64,000 bases of DNA from Pilatotrama ljubarskyi (GCA_022385805.1 MU277721.1:62001-126000); one strand, 5' to 3'; shown: positions 46,337 to 57,426, counted from the stretch's first letter. Notes: generated from the sequence alone by a model not told the origin. A program made the numbers and translations.

Positions 46337-46888
46337 TCACGGGGTTCCCAGAGCAGTCAGAGCAGCCAGTGCGAGCTTGATACGCGTGATGAAATCGTTG
46401 AGGCGTTGACGAGTTTGCTCTAGAATACGAGGGCACTGTGAACCCGCTGCGAGAAGCGACGTACGCACGATGTGCCCACCGACGAAGCCGGACGCAGGCA
46501 CTGCACATGGAGAGGGGTACAAAGGAGACCTGCCTTGCTCTTTCTCGGCTTCCCTGAGGCTTTTGATCTCCTTCTCGAGCGTGTCCGCCGTCTTGTCGCT
46601 CTCGTGCGTCGGGCGAGCGGCCGACCACGCGTGGAAATCGAGGATGAGCTCCAGAAGCATCGTGTTGAGCTCTAAAATGTATTCAGAACGAGGAGACGCG
46701 GTTTCACACAGCATATACTCACTCTCGAGGAACTCTGCGTCGCGCTTGGTCTCGTTGTCGAACGGGGCGACGACCTTCGCGGCGTGGTCGAAAGGGACAA
46801 ATGTCTCCGAGAGCATCTCGGAGATGGGTCGCTTGCGTTGAACGCTCATATCGTGCTGGAGGGCGGTCGTGCTCGAGGTCGCAGACAT
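46337..46888 (-). CDS. Small coiled-coil protein, unrecognised
   Basis: A minus-strand gene of about 165 residues. A 51-nt intron (46672-46722, GTGAGT to TTTTAG) is well supported: removing it joins DAEFLE to KLNTMLLELILDFHAWS. A second intron somewhere in 46440-46540 is likely, because that stretch (PLYPSPCAVPASGFVGGH) looks non-coding, but no splice pair is clearly best. Helical segments are KRPISEMLSETFVPFDHAAKVV, in part, then KTADTLEKEIKSLREAEKEQ and CPRILEQTRQRLNDFITRIK. The pattern resembles small subunits of helical-bundle complexes (kinetochore- or BLOC-like), but I cannot name it. Function unknown. Confidence 0.6.
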   Translation of the reverse strand: MSATSSTTALQHDMSVQRKRPISEMLSETFVPFDHAAKVVAPFDNETKRDAEFLESEYMLCETASPRSEYILELNTMLLELILDFHAWSAARPTHESDKTADTLEKEIKSLREAEKEQGRSPLYPSPCAVPASGFVGGHIVRTSLLAAGSQCPRILEQTRQRLNDFITRIKLALAALTALGTP

Positions 46889-47340
46889 CGTCGAGGCAAC
46901 AATGCTCGTCGTAGCAGGAGAAGGTAGAAAGCGAAGTGAAGAGCTTCAAAACCTTAATTGAGACTACGCAAGACAAACAACGCGTAAACAACGCGGCACT
47001 CGACGCTCCTATCGCACTAAAGCGCTCGTGGACTTGTCTAGGTTCACCAAGCTCCTGTCACTTGTTGGATTCATGTCGACAGTAACATTCTCCAGTCCAA
47101 CATGCGCTCGACTGGAAGTGCGTAAACCACGCAAAGGCCCAAAACTTGATAATTTAGATACTACACAAGTCCGTACCATACAAGACATAGAACGCGTATA
47201 CACTATTTACACCATGCGCGAACCGGCGGAGGATTGGAGTATCGTACGTTAATACTGCTCATGCTGAGCATGATGCAATATTTCGGATGTCGGAAGAGAG
47301 AAGACGGGGCGAACCCGACGGTTGCCAGGACGAACTTGCA
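46889..47340. other. Intergenic, no feature recognised
   Basis: About 450 bases between the coiled-coil gene start and the stop of caspase-like gene 1. Short frames only. Confidence 0.45.
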
Positions 47341-49140
47341 TCACATGGCGAAGGGTGTGTGGAAGTACGACGTCTGGCGGAGGCTCCCGAGCTGTGTCGC
47401 AGACAGGATTTCAGTCGCAAGCAAACAGAATTCGAGACGAGACACGGACCTGCGCCCTAGGGGATGTCACATGCTCCAAAGGGGCCGCGTCCGTCCTGCC
47501 GCGCTGCGTGACTTCCATGTTGTGCGCGGCCGTGCACTTGGCCAGCTCTCGTCTGCGAAGGTCGTTAGGAAGTGCACCTCCGAGAGGAAGGACTGCTCTG
47601 CACTGACCTGACAGATTGGAGCAGCTCGGCATGCGTTTGGTGAGGGTTGCTCCCTGCATGATGACCATGAGTCAGTCAGCGTCCTATCGTCCTACCAGAG
47701 GTACAGACGTACGTAGAGCCTCCGTGAACGCCTGCGAATGTTGGAAGGGTCAGCGTCGGGGTTTGACAGGGACGAGAATCTAAAGGGCGGCCTACCTTGA
47801 TGAAGAACCCGCCTTTACGCCCGCCATACGTAATCTGACTGTCCATGCACGCCGACCACGAAGTCTACACATTGCCAGGATCGCGGTCAGGCTGGACACG
47901 GTGAATAGAAGACAGACGTGATACGCACGACGTCCGGCCCAGGCGACTGGAGCGGCATGGTGTTGCTGCGCGTCCTCGTGTGCTTGCCCCGCATCCAGCT
48001 AAACTGCGCGGAGGAGTCCACGCGGGCTGTCGAGGTGTGCTCAAAGCTGATACGATCTGTATCTGTGCTGGATGCAAGCGACGACGTCCATGGGAGGCGG
48101 GCTGTGCGTGGGCAGATGCCAGCATTAGCACTTGGCGCAGGCCGACGAAGTGAAAATCACGAACGGCCGAAGGTGGAGAGAGGAGAGCATGGCGATGCGA
48201 AGCCGTCCGCGAAAACGCTTGGGAGATCTGAGGAAGACATGATGAGCGAATACGGTCATGCAGCGGAAGTGTCTAGGACTCACCCGATGCGGTTCCCGAA
48301 TGGCAGCAGTCGAAGATCATCTGCAGTCGAATGGTCAAAATCCGGGCGAGCAGTCCAGCGCGAGGCGAGACGTACAACACAGCGAGTGCCGCTAGGGAGA
48401 GCATCGACGATGATTTTCCGCACATCCTGGTTGATGTTCGCTCAGACTATTATTTTGTCCCAATGCTTGAAGTGCTTGACTCACGTCGTCTTTGATGTAG
48501 CCATCGAAGGTTCCAGTCTCGAGATCCAGGGTCGCATCAACAGGAATGAGGGCTGAGTTCGGTGCGTCAGCATAGGTCATCACTGCGTTGGACGTGACAC
48601 TCACTCTCGTCGAATCCGTCGTCTTCGGTGCCATCTTCATTATCGACCTGACTACCGTGTCCCGAGACTAGATCGCAGGGAGCTCGATGAGCCGTAAGTC
48701 CCATCTAGTAATCAGCGAGGAACTCACAGGAGAAAACGAACTGGTCGCCGGGCTGCGCATCCTGAACCAGTTCGTGCATAGTAGCCAGCTATAACGAAGA
48801 ACACTGGGTCAGAAGCAATCACAGCTACAGGTTGTATGGCTTGGACTGACAATGTTCTCCCGCGTGGGCCAAGTGTAGCGTCTTTCGTGGTCATCAATGA
48901 GGACTTTTATGTCTTCGTCCTTATACCCGTATATATCTGCTCAGGTAGTCAGCACCGCGAACGCGACGAGCTCATGGCAGTGCACTGCGCCTACTCACCT
49001 ATCAAGAGCTTTCGGAGCGTCTTCGGGTCTTCATGGGCCCCAATGAGTTCCCAGCTCGGGTCGATCTGCTTCAGTGTCGACCAGTACTGGACCCCGATGA
49101 GCAATGCCTTCTTCACAGAGTTACGCGTGAGGCCAGGCAT
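47341..49140 (-). CDS. Caspase-like (peptidase C14, metacaspase-type) protein 1
   Basis: Fourteen exons (complement of 48999-49140, 48851-48936, 48728-48788, 48605-48667, 48485-48552, 48376-48426, 48284-48320, 48165-48227, 47929-48101, 47796-47864, 47713-47731, 47608-47653, 47450-47552, 47341-47391) give 343 residues. The p20-like fold reads KKALLIGVQYW, GAHEDPKTLRKLLI, DEDIKVLIDDHE, QPGDQFVFSFSGHGSQ with catalytic His100, TLIPVDA, then MIFDCCHSGTASG with catalytic Cys163. The p10-like part has TSWSACMDSQITYGG and KGGFFIK. The C-terminus is LGSLRQTSYFHTPFAM. There is no prodomain. Metacaspases cleave after Arg/Lys and take part in cell death and proteostasis. Exon 8 and its junction to exon 9 are the weakest part of the model. 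Paralogue of the next gene, with identical 19- and 46-nt exons. Confidence 0.83.
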
Positions 49141-50527
49141 GGCGATCGTCGACAATCCGAGTGAGAATAGCGCGTCCGGTGTCGAGTTGATGAGGTCGAG
49201 GCAGACGAGGATGATGATCGTCGGAAAGGCAAACGCGATATGGGCCCGATAGCATGCAGGTGTATATAAACTCTCCACGACATTCCAGTCCCGCCCCGAC
49301 CGGTGCTGTGCTAATTGGAGCGATGCGTATTTCAGAAACACCGGGAGCTAGCGGCGAGTGGCACCGCTGCGCTGCCTCATCATGCACGCGAGCGCCCACA
49401 ACTGAGCTTTGCATCAAGATCTTCGCCTGGCCAGTGCCTTCGGAATCTTCAGGCCCGCCTTTCGGCCAGTCAGCGAGCACGGGGAAATCTCACGGCGGCG
49501 CGTCTTCGAAGAGGCTCGAAGGCGTTGCGGACCACACGTGTGAGTGCGGCTAGCCGCATTTGTAAGGCTCATGCCTGCTCGCGCGGGGAAGGAGCTTCCT
49601 AGCGGCCAATCCGGAGCAAGAAGCTCAAGCGACGCGGAATTTGTCCAGGGCAGCACGCTGCATGAGGCCAAAGGCGTGATAGCGGTCCACAATCAGCGCC
49701 CAGCGTCCGCACGAAACTGCTAGCGGAGACAGGCTTGATGACTGGAAGCAGCACAATATCCGCTCTGAGTTGTCTTGCTACCCACCCTGTGGCCTCACGG
49801 AAGCAAAGGAGTCACCTCGAGGTAGGCCGCGCTCTAGCTAAAGCAGACGATCGACGATGCCTTTGTCTCTGTCTCGACGTAACTTCGACGTATGAGTGGA
49901 CCCGGAAGCCACCGCTCGTGGACACCTGACTCCTTGAAGTGACCTGCACGAACTTGAGCAAGACGGAACGCTGGGCACCTGGGTGCGTGGCTGGGTTTAC
50001 CCTCACATAAACAAGAGTAGACGACCCAGGACCGCCCAGGACCCGGCGATCGGCCGTCGCCCACTCGGCCGCAGCGTTACTGCACTCGACTATTACGACG
50101 GAGACATGATACCAAGACCATCGGGCATCCAGGGTTTGATACTAGGCATGAGTAATTTCGCGCCGCTGATGCTGGCCAGTAAGGGGAGACGGGACGATGG
50201 TGAGCTTCGAAGTACAGAACAAGGCAGAAGGTGTAAGCGCCGATGTATGCACTACGGGCGTCTAGAAGTTGTACTACTAGCCGCCTACCGGATTTCGTTA
50301 CTGCATATATGTGCCAATCCTCAGATTCAGCGCTGTTATACTTATAATGGATGCATAGTTATCATGTATAGGTATACAGGATCCTCTCGCAGAATATAGT
50401 CGATTTACCGAGCGCATATGCCTCTAGAGGATCTCCCCTGACTCCCTTGAGCGGGAGGCGAAGACGGGCGACACTGCTTCCGCAGTATTGAGACCCCATG
50501 GCGCGTATGCGCGAGATGGGTGGACTA
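49141..50527. other. Intergenic between the two caspase-like genes
   Basis: 1.39 kb between the start of caspase-like gene 1 and the stop of gene 2, both minus strand. Frames on both strands overlap without motifs. It should contain the promoter of gene 1. Confidence 0.45.
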
Positions 50528-51159
50528 TTATAGCGCAAATGTCGTGTGTAGGATCGTGTGTTGACGGAGGCTTGCAAGCTGTACGGCGCGGGAGGTACGA
50601 AATGGCGCCGAACACAGCTGATGAGCGAAGGCTGGCGTGGGATGAACAGCTCGAGCCAGAAATCGCACCTGAGAACAGGCCGGATCACACCGCCCCTCTT
50701 GTCCGGTCGCAAGTTGCGCAAGAGTTTATCGATTTCCTCGCTGTTCGCAGGCAGAAGTCTTGTCAGCGTGCCGCTGACAGAATGATAGCAGTGGACAGCA
50801 GGCCCGGGGCGTCGGTTCCACTCACTCTATGTTCTGCAGAAGTTTACTGTGCATCGGGTACGGCTCTCGTGCTGAATTGACACGGTTGATCTTCAGTACA
50901 CATGGCTAGCGCCGAGTAAGTATAGCGAGGATGTCTCACGTAGAGCGCTGCAGAACGTCTGTCCACACAGTAAGCACATCATGTTTGAACAGAGCTAGAG
51001 CCACTCACCCTGATGAAAATCCCACCTTTCATACTATCCGATGTGCTGGTACCGTCCTTGCAGGCTGAAAACGACGTCTGTTCTCTTGAGACAACAAGGG
51101 TACAGGAGACGCTCACCAGTTCGTATCGCGGTGGTTATTGGACTAAATTATTGACTTTG

Positions 51160-51242
51160 CTCATGCCCCGTCGTTCCCCGCGCTTCACCGCCATAACCCG
51201 TCGAAGCGCGCGAATCCTGCATGTGCCCCGTCGTTCCTCATC
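51160..51242 (-). repeat. Left arm of an inverted repeat at the gap edge
   Basis: On the minus strand it reads GGAACGACGGGG followed by CACATGCAGGA, then a second GGGGAACGACGGGGCATGAG. The same words occur on the plus strand at 51890-51945, beyond the N run. Arms are imperfect. Confidence 0.6.
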
Positions 51243-51487
51243 NNNNNNNNNNNNNNNNNNNNNNNNNNNNNNNNNNNNNNNNNNNNNNNNNNNNNNNNNN
51301 NNNNNNNNNNNNNNNNNNNNNNNNNNNNNNNNNNNNNNNNNNNNNNNNNNNNNNNNNNNNNNNNNNNNNNNNNNNNNNNNNNNNNNNNNNNNNNNNNNNN
51401 NNNNNNNNNNNNNNNNNNNNNNNNNNNNNNNNNNNNNNNNNNNNNNNNNNNNNNNNNNNNNNNNNNNNNNNNNNNNNNNNNNNNNNN
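51243..51487. other. Assembly gap (245 N)
   Basis: A run of 245 N inside caspase-like gene 2. It is bounded on both sides by related repeat words in opposite orientation, which probably broke the assembly. The true length is unknown. Confidence 0.98.
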
Positions 51488-51659
51488 CAGATCAACAGTA
51501 GAAAAGTCAAGCCGGGCTTGTAGATTTAGTGAGGTATATTGACTCTCGCTATAGTACTTATGTAGAAAGCACTATTAGGTATAGAACAGGTTCATTACTA
51601 CCCTCAAGTACTCTAGACTGTAAATTCAACCTGACTAATGGAGATGAGTGACGGGCTCC

Positions 51660-51950
51660 ACAGGTACACGCCGAGGTATGCGGGGAATCAAGGGGTGCAA
51701 GGTGAGCATCGTCAAATGCATCTAGTTTCCTGAAACGAGGAATCGTGGGGAATGAGGAGGACCCATGGCGTTCAACGTGAGGCTACTCCCGAGAGAGGCG
51801 AGGAATCATTGGGTTTTGCGGGGTACGATTGTAGGCGCCGGTCAACGCAATCCGCGGGGCGCGACAAGTTTTGTAGAGGTGTCACGGGGAATGATGGGGA
51901 ACGACGGAGAGTGAGCAGGTACAGCGGAGCACATGCAGGAATCAGTGTGC
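51660..51950 (+). repeat. Degenerate GGGGAAT/GGGGAACGA-type tandem words and right inverted arm
   Basis: Repeated words such as GCGGGGAATCAAGGGG, GAGGAATCGTGGGGAATGAG, GGGGAATGATGGGGAACGACGG and CACATGCAGGAATC. They look like a decayed minisatellite, and the end near 51890-51945 pairs with the sequence left of the gap. Confidence 0.6.
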
Positions 51951-53068
51951 TGGAGGGTGTCTGATGAGGCAGAAGCGGGTTTCTCGAGGAAATAGCAAAT
52001 TCAATAGCATAAAGTCCAATAAACCGCCTCATAAGTTCGGGAAGCTGAGCCGATACTACCAGTGATGGGCCACGTGGTCGCACCGCGAATAGTGGCCCAC
52101 TTCCAGTCACGTCGGGCAGATCTACAGAAAGTGTTCTGTCTGACGCCGTGCCAGTGTGAGAGAGAACTAGGTGGCGTACCTGCTGCATTTCCCGAGTTAC
52201 AACAGTCGAAGACGAACTAGACGTCGATCCATCCTGTGAGAGGCAGCTCGAAACCACGGCTGGGTTCAGCACTTACCACGCCTCGGGATCCTGGGGCAGT
52301 TGTCCGAATATATTGCGTATGAGCTATCCATCGGGTTAGAGACTGAGAAGACGTTTGGGATGCCCCGCTCGACCTACATCGTCCTTGATGTATTTCATGT
52401 ATGGTATCCTCGCATCCCCACCCCTGGGAGTACACATCGCGTCCATTGGGAAGAGGACTGTAGTACGAGAGGATGAGCGAAATCTTCCTAGGTAAGTGAA
52501 TAAACACGTACTTTCATCGAGGTGATCCACTTCATCAGGGTCTTCCAGAGCTTCAATTTGGCCGCCGTGTCCAGAGACTGGTTACGAAGAAGGGGACTAA
52601 GCGTCGAGGAGCGGGATGAGTGAAGCTCGAGATCGGACTCACAGTGGAAGACTACGGTGTCATCATTTGCCGTGCCCTCAACAAGCTCACGCATGGCTCT
52701 CACCTATAGAAGCGCCGAAGACGGTGAAGAACGGATGGAATACTAGCATGTCTGGAAGGGCTCAGGGCTCACGATATTCCTCTTGGTTGGCCAACGCCGT
52801 TCACGCCCCTCGGGACTGAAATCAGGATCGTCGATGAGAGCTAGTGTATCTTCGGGCCGAAATTTGTACACTCCTGCCAGACGACGGTCGGTGAGCCAAC
52901 CACGGGTTGATAGGGACGGGAGGTAGTCTCACCAATGAGCAGCTGCCGCAGAAGTTCCGTATCGCGGTGTGCTCCGGCGATACTGGGGAATGTGTCGAGC
53001 TTCGCTGTAATCTTGACCCCGATGAGAAGGGCCTTGCGGCGAGGGGTTCGATTGTCGACCGTCGTCAT

Positions 53069-54331
53069 GGGCAAGGAGATGTAGTATGAGTGTGCAAAGG
53101 GATCGAAGGGGTGGCGGATGAGGAGACTCAAGTCGACCGCAGCCTCAGGCGATTCTTATGGCTGTCGACTCATCCGCCCTTGTCAACTCCTGGTCGCAGT
53201 GGCCGTACTATGTGGTCGAGGCGAGCCAGTGCATGCCTCTTGGTAGCGGGCCTGAGGGATTCACCTCTGTGTGGACAATCCTGCATAGCATCGAGAAGGT
53301 TGAGTGATCGAGTTATTGTGTTTCCTATGCAGATGCGGCCGCTTTCCTTCGGAGCTACCCTGACCCATCGGCGAGGTCAGTCTCGCAGGTAACGATTGGG
53401 ATTGCATCCATTCGTCGCCGGGTCTTCTGTCAGTTTAGCGCGAATCCTATGGCGGACTTCGACTGTGCCCGCATAGGGATGGGTCAAGGAACATACCGTG
53501 CCAATGTGCTCGTTACGCAATGAGTACAACGAGATGCGACGTTCCCTATATGCAGAAGCACCTGGCCATGGTCATGAGCCAGTGGTACAGAAGGCTTCAA
53601 TGGCGCCTTCTCGACATCAGCTTCGGCCTGAGGCGTGTCATCATCCGGCGACCTCGGGCCAACATCGCAACGGCGTCAGTTCATAAGTCCACCAGGCAGT
53701 TGTCAGGAAGAGAGTTTTGCTGTAGAGGACCAGGAGCGATTGCACGCAGAGCTGTGCAAAACATTGCATGGGATCGGGCTTACGTGCGCGAGCAAGACCG
53801 CGCACGCTCGGTGTGGCCCACGCCGTTGCAAACGCAGACAAGATACGTGCCTACTTGCTATGCCAGCCGCTGTGAGAGGCGTCAATGTGGTTGCGAAGCG
53901 TGCGCCACCAGCGCAAGAGACAGCCAAGGGGAAGGGGCGGCGGACGAAGCCAATGTCCACGATGTGGTTGGGAAGATGATGGATCAGTCCACCCACAACT
54001 AGTAATACGGCTAGGCCGCACGGGTCGCGAAAAGAGACCGTGATCAGTCCAAGCATAAGCGCCGCGACGCATCAGAGAGAGACCACGCCCGCACGAGCCC
54101 AGATCATATCAGAATGCCTCCTAGCCGCGGAGGTCGAAGTCGGGACGGTCGCGACGTCTGCGTCGCACGTGCGGGGTCATGACACTGGGCAAAGCAAGAC
54201 AGATGTCCAATATACATACACTGCGACGACCACATGAGCGACATCAAGCGAAGCGTCTGGGTAACAGGTACACGCACCGCATAAACGAAAGCACCGCATG
54301 AGCGTCGAACGGCGGCCACAGCTCCTGGAGC
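53069..54331. other. Intergenic between caspase-like gene 2 and WW-B
   Basis: 1.26 kb. A minus-strand frame at 53703-54056 contains hydrophobic text (LAVLLVVGGLIHHLP), but it has no conserved context or clear splice sites, and plus-strand frames overlap it. No gene is supported. Confidence 0.4.
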
Positions 54332-57300
54332 CTACACGCTCGAGAGGTCGCGCTGCTGCATTTCCGTCGTTGGTGGATCGCTCGAGTGCGGGAAGACCTT
54401 GAGCCTGTCCTTGACGAGCCTCAAGAGCCGCCCCACCGGGGCCTTCTCGCTGAGACCGCGCAGACTGCTCGACTCCTCTCCTTCGATCCCTTCGCACTTC
54501 TCTTTCTCTGGGAACAGGCGCGACCACCACGCCCGCGGACGATCCCAGCCGGAGGTCTCCCCGCCCTCCCAGCCCGTGTAAACGCACCAGCACACAAGGA
54601 TGGCGACTGCGACCCACACCGCGGCGGTCAGGATCACACCAAGTCTGTCTGGAGTACTGAAGCATTCGAAAGAGAAGGCCAAAAGGAACGTCACCATCCT
54701 GTAACGTCCGTCAATGTGTGCAGAGGCTGACTGTGCGGGGAGAAGACGTACCCCCACATGAGCAAGGCGTACGGCAGGCTATAGATGATTGCCAGCGTCT
54801 CGAGGCCAAGGGTAGGATGCTTGCGCGAATTGAGATAACGCCACTGCAGGTGGGGTGAGCTGATGCACTCGTACACGGGCGATAGGAAGACTGACTGCCT
54901 CGTGTGCAGTATCCTTCGACTTGACGCGGTGCTGGCGGATCAGGAGAAGGCCGAGCACTATACTCCCTACGCTCGTCACGATCGACAGGTAGCTCGTGAT
55001 CTGCGCGGCCGTCAGCTGCTCATCGTCGTTATCAACGCTCGGGATCGCCAGGAAGGCGACGTTCGCGTTGAGCAACACGGTTGCCTGCACAATTCCCGTC
55101 AGACGGTCGCACTGGTGGAACTCCTCACAGATCGTACGCACGTAAAGGACAAACTCCTGCCACTCGTTCTGCAGCTTGCCGATAAATGTCGACCAGGGCT
55201 GGATAGTGATGAGGCCATCGATCCAGATCTTCTCCAGCCCCCGGAGGTGCACGCCTGGAGCGTTCCAGAAGAGAGGCGAGAGGAGCGTGATCAAAGGCGT
55301 CCGGTGGTGCTTCGTGGTATTGTAGATGCTCTGGTCCCGTCCAAGACGTGCATATGTCTGACCGTACAGATTTAGGAAGCGTTGATGCACTACACCACGA
55401 TGAGCGGAGGGATAAAACGGTACTGCATAGGTGCCTACCGAAGAGGTTCATCAGGCGGGCTTTGGGCAAATCCCTGTTCAGTATGTTCTCTAAGCTAGAA
55501 CGGGGTGAGCTCACCCACTACAACTGTCGCATAGTCAGTCTTCCCAACGGCTAGAAAAGTATTTCAGAGTGATGCGGGTGGGATCCGAGACGGTCGTCCT
55601 ACCTTTCGCAGACTTCACGAGCCCAAGCATCCTGTGTACTTCGTCCGCAGTATATGTCACGGTGGATGTCATGGACGTGATGATGTCTACAGGACGCTCT
55701 TTGAGTACAGGAGTAGCCCAGATCAGAGCGAAGGGATAGACCTACCAATGCTCGCAAACGTGAGCATACCCGATAGCTCTGCGAACGTCTCTTCCGACAT
55801 CTGATGCCTATACGGATACATCTCGCAATGGAGCCTGGACAGGGTATCAGTCACCTGCATCTATCGGAACATCCGGGAGGCTGCTGACCAATATTTGGCT
55901 TCAATCCCGTACTCTGTCGACATGTTCAGTGTCGCAACGCTGTCAACGCAGGCAAACCACTCACTGATATCAGACAGCGTCTTGATCCCGGTGACCTCGT
56001 TGAGCTCGTCAATGATATCAAATTCCTCTAGCCAGAAGAGGGAGCGCGTGTTCGGGTCGACGTAGTAATACAGCCAGTTGTAGCCCCCAGAGACAGTCCG
56101 TTCCTCGAGGTACAGCACAACTTCGTAGTCGGGTGGTAGTACAATGTTTTGGTCATGGATGATGTCGAGCAGCGTCTCCTCGAAGGCTTGCAGGATCGCA
56201 CGAAGTTTTCGGTCGCGAACGTCAGCGTCCGTGTACATGCGCTGCGAGGGTCGTTTGGCATCCTCACATGTCGACCGAGCCGCCGCAAAGAGCGAACTTA
56301 CCTTGTCGGGGTGATAGAAATATAAGCGGCCCTCCGGATGTACGCATGACGTCCAATCTTCAGGGACACCTTCTCTGACAGTGGCCTAGTCAGCCACTCC
56401 TCCCAAAAAGCACCCGACATAGGGCGAACACTCACATCGGGAAATTCAGCGTTACGGGTTGCAAAAGCCAGTCCGCTCGATTCGGGGTGCTAGGCCCATC
56501 TTCTGTATTGAGCTTCACACAGAGAAGACAGCAGACTCGCCGGGGACTCACATCGTGGGGTTATCGTCGTAGCGGGGTATCGATAATATGGGCCATATCT
56601 TGTCCTCCCGTGGGATATCCTCTCGCGGCAACGCTATCGACGGAAAGCTCTCTGGAGACAGAGAGGCTGTGTCCACATTGGGTATCGCTAGGGTATTTTG
56701 GCTCGCGGTGGGTGTAAGCACGGCGGTATGGGGCAGATGGACATGCGACCGCGCCGTGCTAGGTGAGGGCGCGCGAGACCGAGACCTCGAGGTTGCGCGA
56801 GATGGCGCGTGCGAGGGTGCTCTTGAAGCAACGCGAGAGATACCGCGCGCTGCGGCACGCGCGGTCGGGCGTGCCTCCGGTCTGTGGTGCGCCGCCTCGA
56901 CGTGCGCGTGGTGGGGCTGCCCCGAAGTGCTTGTAGACTGTACGCCGATGGATATTCTGGACGTCCTGGACGTGTTCGAGTGCGAGTAGGTGTAGGGGTG
57001 GAGGAACGCGCGCGAACGATCCGGAGTCGCAGGTGAGGACTGACCTGGGACGGAGAGCTGCGCAACCATGGACGCCGGACGAGGGGGTACGTCTCCCGGC
57101 TGCAAGAACTGGCCACCGTGGGGATGGTCCAGGTGCAACTCGAGCGCAGAGAGCGGTCTTCTGCTCTCGCAGATGGTGACAATCTGAGTTGGAGGGTCCG
57201 CAGAGAGCAACCCGTACGGTTCGTACGGATAGTAGTTCATAGGCGGCGGCGGTGGTGTCCTCTCACGCGCGGGCGGGTCATCTCGTCCCCGGCGCAATAG

Positions 57301-57426
57301 ACCACGGAACCGCTTGGGGAGTCTTCGCCATAGGATCAGTACAAATTTGAGCGCATTCCAGGGGTAACGTGCCACCAGCCTCCGTAGCAGCGCGAAGAGA
57401 GAGCGTAAAGTCGTGAGATTGAACAT
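54332..57426 (-). CDS. WW-like domain, multi-span membrane protein (WW-B), paralogue of WW-A
   Basis: Twelve exons (complement of 56552-57426, 56436-56489, 56302-56374, 55889-56241, 55746-55834, 55603-55686, 55515-55550, 55439-55459, 55142-55389, 54896-55084, 54752-54843, 54332-54698) give 826 residues. The N-terminus is basic and amphipathic (ALLRRLVARYPWNALKFVLI). A long disordered part follows, with proline runs and Ser/Arg repeats (SHAPSRATSRSRSRAPSP). The WW-like motif is at W317 (EDWTSCVHPEGRLYFYHPDK). The conserved helical domain (YWLHCEMYPYRHQ), a 21-nt exon coding ARLMNLF, LYGQTYARLGRDQS, and membrane segments (VLLNANVAFLAI, SYLSIVTSVGSIVLGLLLI, LAIIYSLPYALLMWG, GVILTAAVWVAVAILVCWCV) follow. 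Exon sizes 89, 21 and 92 nt match WW-A. Function unknown. A MITE sits ~230 bp upstream. Confidence 0.83.

Larger units (their letters stand above)
50528..53068 (-). pseudogene. Caspase-like protein 2, interrupted by an assembly gap and probable frameshifts
   Basis: Paralogue of caspase-like gene 1. Recognisable exons (complement): 52933-53068, 52773-52870, 52643-52703, 52512-52577, 52378-52457, ~52277-52323, 52180-52216, and one starting 52121. Beyond the gap come 51009-51077, 50940-50958, 50826-50871, ~50669-50740 and 50528-50578. Motifs are RRKALLIGVKITA, AGAHRDTELLRQLLI, FSGHGGQ (His102) and FDCCNSGNAA, where Asn replaces the His after the catalytic Cys. After the gap come TSFSACKDG, KGGIFIR and the tail LASLRQHTILHTTFAL. 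The sixth exon and the penultimate exon each switch reading frame, by one base, near runs of C or G. The middle is lost in N and degenerate repeat. It is either a decaying copy or an intact gene damaged by sequencing/assembly error; I cannot decide. Confidence 0.72.

Noticed and set aside
48583..48604. 22-nt intron in caspase-like gene 1
   Set aside because: Too short; the acceptor after 48553 gives a 52-nt intron with a good branch site and the expected LIPVDA junction.
53520..54056. Possible gene on either strand between caspase-like gene 2 and WW-B
   Set aside because: Frames on opposite strands overlap, with no motif or convincing splice sites; left as intergenic.
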